Shown here one piece after another: positions 1-9,088 of a stretch of 64,000 nt of DNA. The DNA comes from Streptomyces sp. H27-H5 (GTDB lineage Bacteria > Actinomycetota > Actinomycetes > Streptomycetales > Streptomycetaceae). The stretch is taken from contig NZ_JAPNLK010000040.1 of assembly GCF_026627505.1 (NCBI RefSeq), forward strand, positions 16,113 through 80,112, read 5' to 3'. Every line of letters begins with the position of its first letter. The first letter of the stretch is position 1. The notes below the pieces were generated by a model, which was given only the letters and a program-made list of their open reading frames with translations, searched no databases and was not told the DNA's origin. A program made the position numbers and the translations under genes.

Positions 1-1441
1 TGTACTCGCCGTCGAGGCCGTACTCCCCGAGCACCTTGTCCTTGAGGATCGACATCTCGCCGGCGCTGGGCTCGATGCCGATGATCCGGCCCTTGAACTG
101 TCCGGACTTGCCCTTGAGGTCGGCGAGCGAGCGCACGTCCTTCATGTACGAGGGCACGGCCAGTTCCAGCGAGGTCGGACCGTACCAGGAGCCCAGGTCC
201 TCCAGCTTCTTCCCGTACTTCTCCCAGTACTTCGCGTGGGTGACGGGCAGCCAGGAGTCGGTCTGGAAGTCGATCTGTCCACCGGCCAGGCCGGTGTAGA
301 GCGCGCCGGCCTCCAGCTGGCGGGCGTCGACCTCGAAGCCGCGCCGCTCCAGCAGTTCCTTCCAGAGGAAGGTGGAGGCGATGCCCTCGTCCCACGGGAT
401 GTAGCCGAGGTTGATCTTGCGGCCCTTGCCGACGTTCTCGGCGCCGCTCGCCGTGGTCTTCGGCTGGTCCGAGCCGCCGAAGGCGCCGAGGCCACCCGCG
501 ACGAGGGCGAGGATCACGGCTCCGGTGACCGCGTACGCGGGCTGGGGCCGGTGGTTCCACAGCTTGGCGGCGCCGCGCGCGGCGGCCTGGGTCTTGGCCA
601 GGGCGCGCCGGCCGAGCGGGGAGACCTGGCGGCCGAGGGCCCCGGTCATCCGGTCCAGGTACATGGCGAGGATGACGATGGAGATGCCGGCCTCGAAGCC
701 GAGGCCGATGTCGACGTTGCCGATGGCGCGGTAGACGGCTCCGCCGAGTCCGCCGCCGCCGACCATGCCGGCGATGACGACCATGGACAGGCCCAGCATG
801 ATGACCTGGTTGATGCCGGCCATGATGGTGGGCAGCGCCAGCGGGAGCTGGACCCGTACGAGGGTGTCGCGCGGGGTGGTGCCGAAGGCGTCGGCCGCCT
901 CGACCAGTTCGCCGTCGACCTGCCGGATGCCGAGTTCGGTCATCCTGACGCCGGGCGGCAGCGAGAAGATGATCGTGGCGATGATGCCGGGCACGACGCC
1001 CACGCCGAAGAAGATGATGCCGGGAATCAGGTAGACCATGGCCGGCATGGTCTGCATGAAGTCCAGGACGGGCCGCAGGACCGAGCTGACCCGGTCGGAG
1101 CGGGAGGCCCAGATGCCCAGCGGGACCGCGAAGAACAACGTGACCAGGGTGGCGACCAGCACGAGGGAGAGCGTGGACATCGCCTCGGACCACAGGCCGA
1201 CGGAGTCGACGAGTGCGAAGCCCGCGAAGGCCAGGAGCGCGGCGAGCAGGCCGCGCAGCCACCAGGCGGCGACGGCGAGGATGCCGGCGAACAGCAGGGG
1301 CGCGGGGGCGTTCAGGACGGCGTCGATGCCGTCGTAGAGACCGGTGACCACCGTGCTGATGGCGTCGAACAGCCAGGACAGGTGGCGCTGGAGGAAGTCG
1401 ACACCGCTGTCGACCCAGGCGCCGAGGTGCAGGCGGGGCAT
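1..1441 (-). CDS. Glycine betaine/proline ABC transporter, permease fused to substrate-binding domain (partial)
   Basis: The 3' end lies beyond the left edge; about 480 codons are visible from the ATG at 1441. The N-terminal 300 residues are a ProW-type permease with several hydrophobic helices and the cytoplasmic loop that contacts the ATPase. After a further membrane helix (around residues 300-325) comes a substrate-binding domain of the OpuAC/ProX type, starting near KINLGYIPWDEG and rich in Trp/Tyr, as expected for quaternary-ammonium ligands. Permease-binding protein fusions of this kind are known in osmoprotectant importers. The start overlaps the stop of the upstream ATPase gene by ATGA, so the two are translationally coupled. 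Substrate (betaine, proline or choline) cannot be fixed from sequence. Confidence 0.9.
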   Translation of the reverse strand, partial: MPRLHLGAWVDSGVDFLQRHLSWLFDAISTVVTGLYDGIDAVLNAPAPLLFAGILAVAAWWLRGLLAALLAFAGFALVDSVGLWSEAMSTLSLVLVATLVTLFFAVPLGIWASRSDRVSSVLRPVLDFMQTMPAMVYLIPGIIFFGVGVVPGIIATIIFSLPPGVRMTELGIRQVDGELVEAADAFGTTPRDTLVRVQLPLALPTIMAGINQVIMLGLSMVVIAGMVGGGGLGGAVYRAIGNVDIGLGFEAGISIVILAMYLDRMTGALGRQVSPLGRRALAKTQAAARGAAKLWNHRPQPAYAVTGAVILALVAGGLGAFGGSDQPKTTASGAENVGKGRKINLGYIPWDEGIASTFLWKELLERRGFEVDARQLEAGALYTGLAGGQIDFQTDSWLPVTHAKYWEKYGKKLEDLGSWYGPTSLELAVPSYMKDVRSLADLKGKSGQFKGRIIGIEPSAGEMSILKDKVLGEYGLDGEY

Positions 1442-2502
1442 CAGGCTGCCACCTCCGCGCAGTGCATCGGGGGCCGTTGTTCGTCGCCTATGAAGGCGAT
1501 GAGGCGGCCCTGCGGCACGGAGCCGACCACGGCGCCCTCCTTGTCGGTGACGGCGACCGGGTGCGGAACCCGGGCGCTGACGGCGCACAGTTCGGCGAGC
1601 GGGGTGTCGGTGCCGACCGTCGGACAGGCGCAGGCGTCGGCGTCCGGGAGCGGGACGTCCATGACGGCGTCCGCCGTCAGGACGCGGGAACGGTCGACGT
1701 CCTGGATGAAGGAGGCCACGTAGTCGTCGGCCGGCCGCATCAGGATGTCCTCGGCGGTGCCCAGCTGGACGATCCGGCCGTCGCGCATGACCGCGATGCC
1801 GTCGCCGAGGCGCATCGCCTCGTTGAGGTCGTGGGTGATGAAGACGATGGTCTTCTTCAGGCGACGCTGGAGTTCGAGCAGCTGGTCCTGCATGTCACGG
1901 CGGATCAGCGGGTCGAGGGCGCTGAAGGACTCGTCCATCAGCAGCAGGTCGGCGTCGGTGGCGAGGGCACGGGCGAGGCCCACGCGCTGCTGCATGCCGC
2001 CGGACAGCTCGTCGGGCCAGGAGTTCTCCCAGCCGCCGAGCCCGCACAGCTCCAGCGCCTCCGCGGCGCGCCGTTCGCGCTCGGCCCGGGGGACGCCCTG
2101 GACCTCCAGTCCGTACGCGGCGTTCGCCAGGACGTCGCGGTGCGGGAACAGCGCGAAGTGCTGGAACACCATGCTGATCTTGGTGGAGCGGACCCGGCGC
2201 AGCTCGCGCGGGGTGAGCGCGGTGAGGTCCTCGCCGTCGAAGAGGATGCGTCCCGAGGTGGGTTCCAGCAGTCCGTTGAGCATGCGCAGCAGCGTGGACT
2301 TGCCAGATCCGGACAGCCCCATGACGACGAAGATCTGCCCGGGTTCGACGCTGAAGGAGGCGTCGATCACGGCGGCCGTCGTTCCGTCGGCGCGCAGTTC
2401 GTCGCGGTCGGCGCCGCGTTCGAGGGCGCGAACGGCGTCGGCGGCGCCATCGGGGTGTCTGCCGAACACCTTGTAGACGTGCTCGGCCTGGAGCGTGGAC
2501 AC
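1441..2502 (-). CDS. Glycine betaine/proline ABC transporter ATP-binding protein
   Basis: ATPase of the ProV/OpuAA type that energises the importer encoded just downstream. Walker A GLSGSGKST, signature LSGGMQQRVG and Walker B LLLMDE are intact, and the C-terminal 90 residues look like a CBS-type regulatory tail, the ionic-strength sensor in OpuA. The chosen start is the GTG at 2502 (353 aa), which has GAGG five bases upstream; a second GTG lies six bases further out, at 2508. The open frame continues upstream to 2934 but antisense to the VanZ-like gene, so that extension is rejected. Its stop overlaps the permease start. Confidence 0.9.
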   Translation of the reverse strand: MSTLQAEHVYKVFGRHPDGAADAVRALERGADRDELRADGTTAAVIDASFSVEPGQIFVVMGLSGSGKSTLLRMLNGLLEPTSGRILFDGEDLTALTPRELRRVRSTKISMVFQHFALFPHRDVLANAAYGLEVQGVPRAERERRAAEALELCGLGGWENSWPDELSGGMQQRVGLARALATDADLLLMDESFSALDPLIRRDMQDQLLELQRRLKKTIVFITHDLNEAMRLGDGIAVMRDGRIVQLGTAEDILMRPADDYVASFIQDVDRSRVLTADAVMDVPLPDADACACPTVGTDTPLAELCAVSARVPHPVAVTDKEGAVVGSVPQGRLIAFIGDEQRPPMHCAEVAA

Positions 2503-2767
2503 ATACACCTCGCGGGTCGTGACGGGTACGGCGCGCCGATGGGGCCGGCGGCCGTGGAGCGATGCGGGATCCGCCCGCCCTCGCGCGCGCCGCGTCGGCG
2601 GCAAGCGGAAGGTTCCGTTCCAGGAGCCCTGGTGCCCTCCCTCAACCACCGCAAACGCAAAGGTGATCCAGCTCACGCGCATCGTCGGTCCACCGGCTCC
2701 GCGAGGCGCTCGACGAACAGTCGGGGTTACCACGGGTCGGGCCGCGACGGCTGGGCATACGGTGCCC

Positions 2768-3376
2768 ATGAATCCGATACGGCACAGGAACCCGGTACCC
2801 GGGACGGGAGCGCACCCGGCGCTGCGAGCGCTCGCGATGGCGGCCGCGCTGGGGGCGACGGTGGCTTTCAGCGTGGTGCTCGCCCGACTGACGCTGGAGC
2901 CTTCCCCGGCCTCGGAGGCGTTGACGTACAGCAACGTCCACCCGGGGCAGTCGATCCGTGCCTACGTCAATCACGGCACGGCCCGCGAGGCCGCGCGTCA
3001 GATCGGCGGGAACCTGCTGTTGGGCGTGCCGTTCGGGGTGCTGCTGCCGGTGCTGGTGCCGCAGATCCGCGGTCTCGCGCGGGTCGTGCTGTGCACGACG
3101 GTCGTGATGACCCTGGTCGAACTCGTCCAGGGGGCCCTGGTCACGGGGCGGGCCTTCGACGTCGACGACGTGATCCTGAACACGACGGGCGCCCTGCTCG
3201 GCTACCTGCTGCTGGGGCGGCGGCTCGGGCGGGCCGTGCATCCGCGGCGCACGCACTGGTGGCACCGCTTCACCCGGCGGCAGCCCGAGGTCGAGGTCGT
3301 GAAGCCGCGGTCCGCACGCTGGTGGCACCGCTTCACCCGGCGGCACCCCGAGACCGAGGGGGGTGCCGCCGGGTGA
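2768..3376 (+). CDS. VanZ family membrane protein
   Basis: 202-aa integral membrane protein of the VanZ-like family. VanZ of the vanA cluster gives low-level teicoplanin resistance; most chromosomal members have no known role. Visible marks are an N-terminal helix (about residues 18-38), the family pattern NLLLGVPFGVLLP, helix RVVLCTTVVMTLVELVQ, and the D-V-DD-IxNTxGA motif near the last helix. The tail carries two near-identical copies of WWHRFTRR-x-PE 20 residues apart, encoded by a 60-bp-period direct repeat (about 3246-3350), an unusual basic C-terminus. It is divergent from the betaine transporter across a 265-bp gap in which I saw nothing else. Confidence 0.85.
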   Translation: MNPIRHRNPVPGTGAHPALRALAMAAALGATVAFSVVLARLTLEPSPASEALTYSNVHPGQSIRAYVNHGTAREAARQIGGNLLLGVPFGVLLPVLVPQIRGLARVVLCTTVVMTLVELVQGALVTGRAFDVDDVILNTTGALLGYLLLGRRLGRAVHPRRTHWWHRFTRRQPEVEVVKPRSARWWHRFTRRHPETEGGAAG

Positions 3377-3435
3377 GGCGGCCCTGGCCGCGCGAGGCGG
3401 GCCGGGCCGGGGGTTCGGGCGTGCCGGGCCGAAGG

Positions 3436-4365
3436 TCAGGCGGCGTGCGCGGCCGATCCCTCGGTGTGGTCCGCGTCGGCCAGCATGGAGGCGCGCAGGT
3501 GGGCCAGGAGGCGGGTCAGCAGACGCGACACCTGCATCTGGGAGATGCCGAGCGCGGCGCCGATCTGGGCCTGGGTCAGCTCCTCGCCGAAGCGCATCTG
3601 GAGCATCCTGCGCTCGCGGTCCGTGAGCTGTTCGAGGAGCGGGGCCAGGGACTGGATGTCCTCGACGAGTTCCATGGCCGGCTCGTCCTCGCCCATGACG
3701 TCGGCGAGGGTGTGGCCCTCGGTCGGGCCGTCGCTGTGCTCGGTGTGCGGGGCGTCGAGCGAGCCGGAGGTGTGACCGTTGGCGGCCACCAGGCCCTCGA
3801 CGACCTCGTCGGCGCTGAGGTCGAGGTGCTCGGCGAGATCGGCGACGGTCGGGGAGCGGTCCAGGCGGACGGTCAGCTCCTCCTTGGCCTTCGCGATGTC
3901 GATGCGCAGCTCCTGGAGCCGGCGCGGCACGTGGACGGCCCAGCTGGTGTCACGGAAGTGCCGCTTGATCTCGCCGGTGATGTACGGCATGGCGAGGGTG
4001 GAGAACTCGTTCTCGCGGCTCGGGTCGAACCGGTCGATGGCCTTGATCAGGCCGATCGTGCCGACCTGGACGATGTCCTCCATGTCGCCGCCCTCGCCGC
4101 GGGTGCGGAAGCGACGGACGGCGTACTGGACGAGTGAGGCGTTCATCTCGATCAGCGTGTTGCGGACGTACTGGTACTCCGGGGTGCCCTCGGACAGCTC
4201 GCGGAGCCGCTTGAAGAAGACCCGCGACAGTTCGCGGGCGTCCGCGGGGGCCATCTCCCGGGGGTCTTCGATCCGCGGCAGACCTGCGGCGGTGCTCCGG
4301 CGGGGCCGGGGGACGGCGGCGGTGGCGGTGTCGTCGATCTGGGAGGACGGGGCAGGGACCGGCAT
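3436..4365 (-). CDS. RNA polymerase sigma factor, SigB/SigF/SigG family
   Basis: 309-aa group 3 sigma factor of the stress/sporulation SigB-SigF type common in multiple copies in Streptomyces. Region 2 is seen as GGDMEDIVQVGTIGLIKAID followed by the 2.4 helix around FSTLAMPYITGEIKRHFRD; region 3 follows SWAVHVPRRLQELR; region 4 ends with a helix-turn-helix in LTQAQIGAALGISQMQVSRLL. The ATG at 4365 has AAGGAG nine bases upstream; a longer version from a TTG at 4449 lacks this support. No anti-sigma or anti-anti-sigma gene lies adjacent, so its partner is elsewhere. The numbering (SigF, SigG, SigL and so on) cannot be assigned from sequence alone. Confidence 0.92.
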   Translation of the reverse strand: MPVPAPSSQIDDTATAAVPRPRRSTAAGLPRIEDPREMAPADARELSRVFFKRLRELSEGTPEYQYVRNTLIEMNASLVQYAVRRFRTRGEGGDMEDIVQVGTIGLIKAIDRFDPSRENEFSTLAMPYITGEIKRHFRDTSWAVHVPRRLQELRIDIAKAKEELTVRLDRSPTVADLAEHLDLSADEVVEGLVAANGHTSGSLDAPHTEHSDGPTEGHTLADVMGEDEPAMELVEDIQSLAPLLEQLTDRERRMLQMRFGEELTQAQIGAALGISQMQVSRLLTRLLAHLRASMLADADHTEGSAAHAA

Positions 4366-4511
4366 GGGGGTTCGCTCCTTGGGCTGGTCGGCTTGCGGCG
4401 CGTGACCTTGACTGCCGTAGATGCTGGACCTCTTCGGCTCATACGTCAAGAATTACAGGAAATCGCTTTCACGTATTGCATCACCTGAATCAGGTAACGC
4501 ATCATGAGCAT

Positions 4512-4928
4512 ATGGGGACCGCGTCTCAGCGACACAATTGGACTTTCCTCACGAATCACGCCCGCGTGCTCGTGACGATCGCGCGAGACCCTGCCGTACG
4601 CCTGCGCGATGTGGCCGCCACCTGCGGACTCACCGAGCGCACCGTGCAGACGATCGTCACCGACCTGGAGGCCGACGGATACCTCCAGCGCGTGCGTGAC
4701 GGACGTCGCAATCGGTACGAGATCTCCGTGGGCGCCGTCTTCCGGCACCCTGCGGAGGCGGGCGTGCAGGTGGCCGGGCTCCTCGCGCTGCTCACCGGCG
4801 CCCCCGCCGCCCCGGACCCGCGCGCGACGGGGCACGAGACCGCTCGCGCCACCGCGGACGGCGACGCCCCGCCGGCCGGCGCGTCCTCCCCGGAGCGGCT
4901 CCCCTCGGAACATTCGCGCCCCCGGTGA
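4512..4928 (+). CDS. Winged helix-turn-helix transcriptional regulator
   Basis: 138-aa small DNA-binding protein. Residues 10-75 form a MarR/ArsR-like winged helix: NWTFLTNHARVLVTIARDP, then the recognition helix LTERTVQTIVTDLEADGYL and the wing with RDGRRNRYEIS. The C-terminal 55 residues are low-complexity Ala/Pro-rich. It is divergent from the sigma factor gene across 147 bp, so it may control it or share its promoter region. I chose the ATG at 4512; a TTG 36 bases upstream is possible. There is no strong ribosome-binding site, only a weak AGG about 14 bases upstream. Confidence 0.75.
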   Translation: MGTASQRHNWTFLTNHARVLVTIARDPAVRLRDVAATCGLTERTVQTIVTDLEADGYLQRVRDGRRNRYEISVGAVFRHPAEAGVQVAGLLALLTGAPAAPDPRATGHETARATADGDAPPAGASSPERLPSEHSRPR

Positions 4929-5008
4929 CGACCGCCCGCTCCGGGATTCGGGTCACCGGATCGGGGTGGGATGTGTCACACGGGCACGCGCTCGCACCCG
5001 TCTCGCGA

Positions 5009-5038
5009 CGCGGCGGCGCCCCGGAGGGCACCGCCGCG
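5009..5038. terminator. Bidirectional hairpin terminator
   Basis: Thirteen-base arms pair around a CGGA loop with a single C-A mismatch. It sits between the convergent winged-helix gene (ends 4928) and the glycanase gene (ends 5047). GC-rich hairpins without a U tract are usual in Streptomyces. Confidence 0.6.
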
Positions 5039-5046
5039 CCCACGCG

Positions 5047-6480
5047 TCAGCCGTTCGGAACGGTGTCCTGGTAGGTGGTGCCGGCCGCCCGGAAGGCGTT
5101 GATCCTGGCCGTCACCTGGGCCGGGCTCAGCACCTGGTCCTTGACGTGCAGGACGTAGTCCACCTTCTGGTCGTAGGCGCGCGGCGCGGTTCCGGGCTGC
5201 CCGTTCAGGTCGATCAGCCACTGGTTGAAGTTGATCGACATGGGCCGCTCGGGCAGGTAGCGGGCGTCGTGCGTGCCGAACTCCCGACCGTCGACGTAGT
5301 ACACGATCTTCCGGTCGTCGATGGTGAGCACCAGGTCGTGCCAGCCCGCGTGGCTCACACGGGACTCCGTGTGCTGGTTGACGGCCTCCCACGGGTCGGG
5401 GCGGTAGGTCTCCCAGGACGTGGTGTAGAGGATGTTCGCGGGCTCGCCCCAGCCGCCGTTGGGCAGGTACTCGAAGTCGTACTCCGCGTAGTCGTCGGCC
5501 ATCGGGGCCTTGAGGTCGTTGATGGTGAAGAAGGTCTGGACGAGGTGGTCGCCGTCCGGCCCGTACCGGGGTACGTCGGCGAACCTGACCCGCGCCGCGT
5601 ACGTGCCGTTCCTGAACTTGGTCGCCTTGGTGAGGACCTCGGTCTGCCGGGTGCTCTCGCCCGTGCCGGCCGTCGAGGTCTCCAGGTTCATCAGGGAGTT
5701 GCCGCCCTCGACCCCGAAGGTGACGTTCTCGGGTGCCCAGGCGGCGCCCGGAACGCCGGGACCTCCGGAGTTGGAGCGCACGTTCCAGCCGTGCGCCGAG
5801 ATCGCCGGGTCGGTGTGGGAGGTGTAGGCGAAGTCGTCGAAGAGGGTGGCGCCGGCGGGCCCCGGGTCGGTCGGGTCCGGTGTGGGGGTCGGGGAGGGCT
5901 GTGGGTCCGGGGTGTTGCCGCCCGGCGCGGTGCCCCAGACGGTGCCGGCGCCGACCCGGGCGGTGACCTTGTCCCAGTCCCCGTAGGTCGTGCGGCCGGC
6001 GCCGAAGGAGTAGTCGTCGGCCTGGTTCAGGGGCTGCCAGTCGGCGCGGTGGAAGCGCAGCTGCATGTCCCCGGTGTCGGCGCCCGGGGCGAGGGATCCG
6101 GCCCCTGCGGTGAAGGTGATCTCCAGGTAGCGGTCGGCGCCGGCGGTGGGGGTCGCCAGGGTGCCGAAGGTGCCGGTGATGTTCGCGCATCCCTTGACCG
6201 CCCATGAACAGGCGTACCGGTACTCGGTGTTCGGGCCGTCGGACCTGAAGTAGTAGCGCAGGGTGACCTGGTTGAGGGGGACCGTCTCGGAGCCGTTGTT
6301 GACCACCTTGAACCAGGGCTCGACCTGGTCGGCGGTGGCCCCGCTCGCGCTCGTGCGGTACTCGACCTTGACCGAGCCGGCCGCGGCGTTCGCGGGCAGC
6401 GCGGTCAGGGCCGCCGCGCAGAGGCCTGAGGTCAGTGCGAGGGCGAGGGCAACGGCCGTACGCCGCTTCGTGGTTCGCAT
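5047..6480 (-). CDS. Secreted CBM3 - GH16 family glycoside hydrolase
   Basis: 477-aa secreted polysaccharide hydrolase. A Sec signal peptide with twin basic residues and an ALPANAAA-type cleavage site covers residues 1-34. Residues 36-185 resemble a family 3 cellulose-binding module (YRYACSW, GADRYLEITF, DWQPLNQADDYSF). A Pro/Thr linker (186-208) leads to a GH16-like jelly-roll domain with the catalytic pattern E-x-D-x-E at E333, D335 and E337 inside AEYDFEYLPNG. The likely target is a beta-1,3/1,4-glucan or related glycan. The start has GAGAGGA upstream and overlaps the end of the hexosaminidase gene by 49 bp, so the two are probably co-transcribed. The exact substrate is not predictable. 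Confidence 0.88.
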   Translation of the reverse strand: MRTTKRRTAVALALALTSGLCAAALTALPANAAAGSVKVEYRTSASGATADQVEPWFKVVNNGSETVPLNQVTLRYYFRSDGPNTEYRYACSWAVKGCANITGTFGTLATPTAGADRYLEITFTAGAGSLAPGADTGDMQLRFHRADWQPLNQADDYSFGAGRTTYGDWDKVTARVGAGTVWGTAPGGNTPDPQPSPTPTPDPTDPGPAGATLFDDFAYTSHTDPAISAHGWNVRSNSGGPGVPGAAWAPENVTFGVEGGNSLMNLETSTAGTGESTRQTEVLTKATKFRNGTYAARVRFADVPRYGPDGDHLVQTFFTINDLKAPMADDYAEYDFEYLPNGGWGEPANILYTTSWETYRPDPWEAVNQHTESRVSHAGWHDLVLTIDDRKIVYYVDGREFGTHDARYLPERPMSINFNQWLIDLNGQPGTAPRAYDQKVDYVLHVKDQVLSPAQVTARINAFRAAGTTYQDTVPNG

Positions 6481-8003
6481 GATGCGTTCCTCTCGGGGTG
6501 GGGGGATCGGCCGCGTACGCCGAGGGCGTCGAGGCGGGTCTGGTGCCGGTCGAGCCGGCGCCGGAAGTCCGGCCAGTCGTGGTGTCCGGACCAGGCCCGG
6601 TCGGCCAGGGCGCACAGGCGCGGGAAGGCCAGGTATTCGAGCCGGTCGGGGGTGCGCGCGTACTCGGTCCACAGTTGCGCCTGGGTGCCCAGGACGCGGT
6701 GCGCGGCCTCGGGTTCCCAGTGGGCTGGGGCCGGGTCGTTCTCGTACACGTCGCGCAGGGTGACCACCCCGTCCTGGCCGGCCGGTTCGGCGGGGTCCGC
6801 GGACTGGGGGTGGTCGAGGTAGGTGGAGCGGAACGGGGTCATGATCACGTCGTGGCCGCGCAGCGCGGCGGCCCTGCCGTGCTCCGGGTCGAGCCAGGCC
6901 ATGACGGTGAAGGGGGGCGGGAGGTCGGTGCCGTCGCCGGTCCAGCCGAGGGGGCGTCGGCCGAGGGAGCGCAGGTGCGCGGAGACGGCGCGCATGAACC
7001 AGCCGTGCAGGGCGGCCGGCCCGGCGAGCCCTTCGGCCGCGACGCGGGCCCGGGCCGCGGCCGAGCGCTCCCATTCGACGCTCGGGCATTCGTCGCCGCC
7101 GAGGTGGACGTGGGGCCCGGGGAAGATCTCGACGACCTCGTCGAGGACGGTCCGGCAGAAGTCGAGCACCTCGTCGTGGACTCCCAGGACGTTCTCGCAG
7201 ACGCCCCAGCGCGTCCAGGGTGCGAGCCGTGTGCCGGGCCGGTTGCCCAGGTGCGGGTAGGCGGCGAGGGCGGCCCGGGCGTGGCCGGGCATCTCGATCT
7301 CGGGGACGATCGTCACCCCGCGCCGGGCGGCGTGGTCGACCAGGGCGGTGAGTTCCGCGCGCTCGTACGCGCCTTCGTGCGGGATGCCGTCCCCCGCGCT
7401 CTCCTCGCGCCGCCCGCCGACGGCGGTGAGTCGGGGACGGGCCGCCACCGGCAGTCGCCAGCCCTGGTCGTCGGTGAGGTGGAGGTGCAGGACGTTCAGT
7501 TTGTGCAGGGCGAGCAGGTCCACGAAGCGGCGTACGTACGACACGGGCTGGAAGTGACGGGCCACGTCGAGCATGGCCCCGCGCCAGCCGAACCGGGGCC
7601 GGTCGGTGATCCGGACGCAGGGCAGCGGCCAGTCGGTGCGCCGTCGGGCCGCCTCGGCGAGGGCCTCGGGGGGCAGCAGTTGCCGCAGGGTCTGCACTCC
7701 CCGCAGCAGGCCGTCGGGGCGGGCGGCGCTCAGCAGGACGCCGTCGGCGGAGACGGTGAGCCGGTAGCCCTCGTCACCGTCGTCGGCGCTCGGGTCGAGG
7801 CGCAGGGCGAGGCGCCCGTCGGAGCGCGGGGCGAGCGGGAGTCCGGTGGCGGGGGCGAGCAGTGCGCGCAGCAGGTCGGCGGCGCCCTCGGCGCCCGGGT
7901 CGGCGCGCAGGCCGGTGTGCCGGTCGAGGACGAAGCGGCCGGGCAGCGGGACGACGGAGTGGGGGCGGGGGACGAGCGCGAGAGCGGTGTGGTGGTCGGG
8001 CAC
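6432..8003 (-). CDS. Beta-N-acetylhexosaminidase, GH20 family
   Basis: 523-aa GH20 enzyme expected to release terminal GlcNAc/GalNAc from chitooligosaccharides or glycans. The N-terminal 130 residues are the GH20b support domain; the barrel starts at RGAMLDVARHF. The catalytic Asp-Glu pair is D304-E305 in HVHLGGDECP, and LNVLHLHLTDDQGWR and IVPEIEMPGHA are family signatures. There is no signal peptide, so it acts in the cytoplasm, perhaps on imported oligosaccharides, unlike the secreted GH16 enzyme downstream. It is divergent from a GntR regulator (8231), with palindromic sites between them. Confidence 0.92.
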   Translation of the reverse strand: MPDHHTALALVPRPHSVVPLPGRFVLDRHTGLRADPGAEGAADLLRALLAPATGLPLAPRSDGRLALRLDPSADDGDEGYRLTVSADGVLLSAARPDGLLRGVQTLRQLLPPEALAEAARRRTDWPLPCVRITDRPRFGWRGAMLDVARHFQPVSYVRRFVDLLALHKLNVLHLHLTDDQGWRLPVAARPRLTAVGGRREESAGDGIPHEGAYERAELTALVDHAARRGVTIVPEIEMPGHARAALAAYPHLGNRPGTRLAPWTRWGVCENVLGVHDEVLDFCRTVLDEVVEIFPGPHVHLGGDECPSVEWERSAAARARVAAEGLAGPAALHGWFMRAVSAHLRSLGRRPLGWTGDGTDLPPPFTVMAWLDPEHGRAAALRGHDVIMTPFRSTYLDHPQSADPAEPAGQDGVVTLRDVYENDPAPAHWEPEAAHRVLGTQAQLWTEYARTPDRLEYLAFPRLCALADRAWSGHHDWPDFRRRLDRHQTRLDALGVRGRSPHPERNASCEPRSGVRPLPSPSH

Positions 8004-8055
8004 GGGGCGGGAGTCCTCACCTGATCGCCGTCGGAACTCGCCCTGAGGACAGGAG

Positions 8056-8080
8056 AGTTGACCAACTGACCAATTGGTTA
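8056..8080. promoter_or_regulatory. Putative GntR operator (palindrome) upstream of the GH20-GH16 genes
   Basis: A perfect 10-bp palindrome, ACCAATTGGT (8069-8078), is preceded by a near-palindromic AGTTGACCAACT (8056-8067). A related TGACCAGTTGGACA lies at 8189-8202 close to the start of the gntR-type gene. Repeated GACCA-TTGG half-sites in a regulator/target intergenic region suggest HutC/DasR-subfamily GntR binding, which typically uses TGGT/ACCA-type sites. Binding itself is inferred. Confidence 0.5.
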
Positions 8081-8230
8081 GCCGAGTGGCTCGAAGGTGA
8101 CACGCCCTCTTCGACCCGTCAACCCCCGCGCCCCGGGGAATCGATGACCGGATCTCGCGGATCAGTCCGCCGAATGCTTAGATGCATATGACCAGTTGGA
8201 CAGTCGGGCACGGCGGAAGGGACCTGGGTG

Positions 8231-9088
8231 ATGGAGCGCAATCCCTCGGCGGCGGCCCGGGGGCCGGCCACCGGTTCGGTGCTCAAGCGGGAGCGGGTCC
8301 GCGAGCACCTGTTGGGGCTGATCGACACGCGTCGACCCGGGGACGCGATCCCTTCGGAACGCACCCTGTGCGCGACGCTGGAGGTGTCGCGCCCCACCCT
8401 GCGCGCGGCCGTGGACGAACTCGTGGCGACGGGCGCGCTCGTCCGGGAACACGGACGCGGGATGTTCGTGGCCCCGGCCAAGATCACGCAGGAGCTGACC
8501 CCGGACGAGTCGGCGTTCGCAGTGGGCCGGGCGGCGGGCCACTGGTCGAGCAGGATCCTGGAGCACGCCACCGTCCGGGCGGGCGCCCGCACCGGCCGCC
8601 GGCTGCGCGTCTCCCCCGGCGAGGAACTGCTGTACATCGCCCGGCTGCGGCTGGTGGACGGCGCCCCCATGGCGATCGAGCACCTGCACATCCCGGCCGA
8701 TCTGGTCCCGGCCCTGACCCCGGCGGAACTGGAGGCCGGGGACCTCTACGAGCACCTGCGGGACCGCCACGGGGTCTTCGTCCACGAGGCACGGCAGTCG
8801 ATCGAGCCGACGGTGGTCAACGAGGCCGAGGCCCGCCTGCTGGACGTACCGCCGCTCTCGCCGGCCCTGCTCATCGAGCGGCTCACGACCGACTCCACCG
8901 GCCGCCCCGTGGAGTACGTGCACTCCGTCTACCGGGGCGACCGCTACCGGATCGTCTCCCGACTGGCCCTGGGGGTCCCCCCGGGCAGCCGTCCGCCCGG
9001 TCACCATCCGGGGATTCCCCCGGGCGATCTCGGGCGGCGGGAGGTCATCACCTCGACGACCAGCGGCGACATCCACACCCACACCTGA
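8231..9088 (+). CDS. GntR family transcriptional regulator, HutC/UTRA type
   Basis: 285-aa regulator. Residues 18-85 are a GntR winged helix (LKRERVREHLLGLID, GDAIPSERTLCATLEVSRPTLRAAVDELVATGALVREHGRGMFVAP) and residues 100-245 a UTRA ligand-binding domain with the usual LRLVDGAPMAIEHLHIP and VEYVHSVYRGDRY segments. UTRA-GntR proteins such as DasR and NagR sense amino-sugar or sugar phosphates, which fits its divergent position to GH20 and GH16 glycosidases. A GTG three bases before the ATG is an alternative start. The last 35 residues are low-complexity. The ligand is inferred only. Confidence 0.88.
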   Translation: MERNPSAAARGPATGSVLKRERVREHLLGLIDTRRPGDAIPSERTLCATLEVSRPTLRAAVDELVATGALVREHGRGMFVAPAKITQELTPDESAFAVGRAAGHWSSRILEHATVRAGARTGRRLRVSPGEELLYIARLRLVDGAPMAIEHLHIPADLVPALTPAELEAGDLYEHLRDRHGVFVHEARQSIEPTVVNEAEARLLDVPPLSPALLIERLTTDSTGRPVEYVHSVYRGDRYRIVSRLALGVPPGSRPPGHHPGIPPGDLGRREVITSTTSGDIHTHT

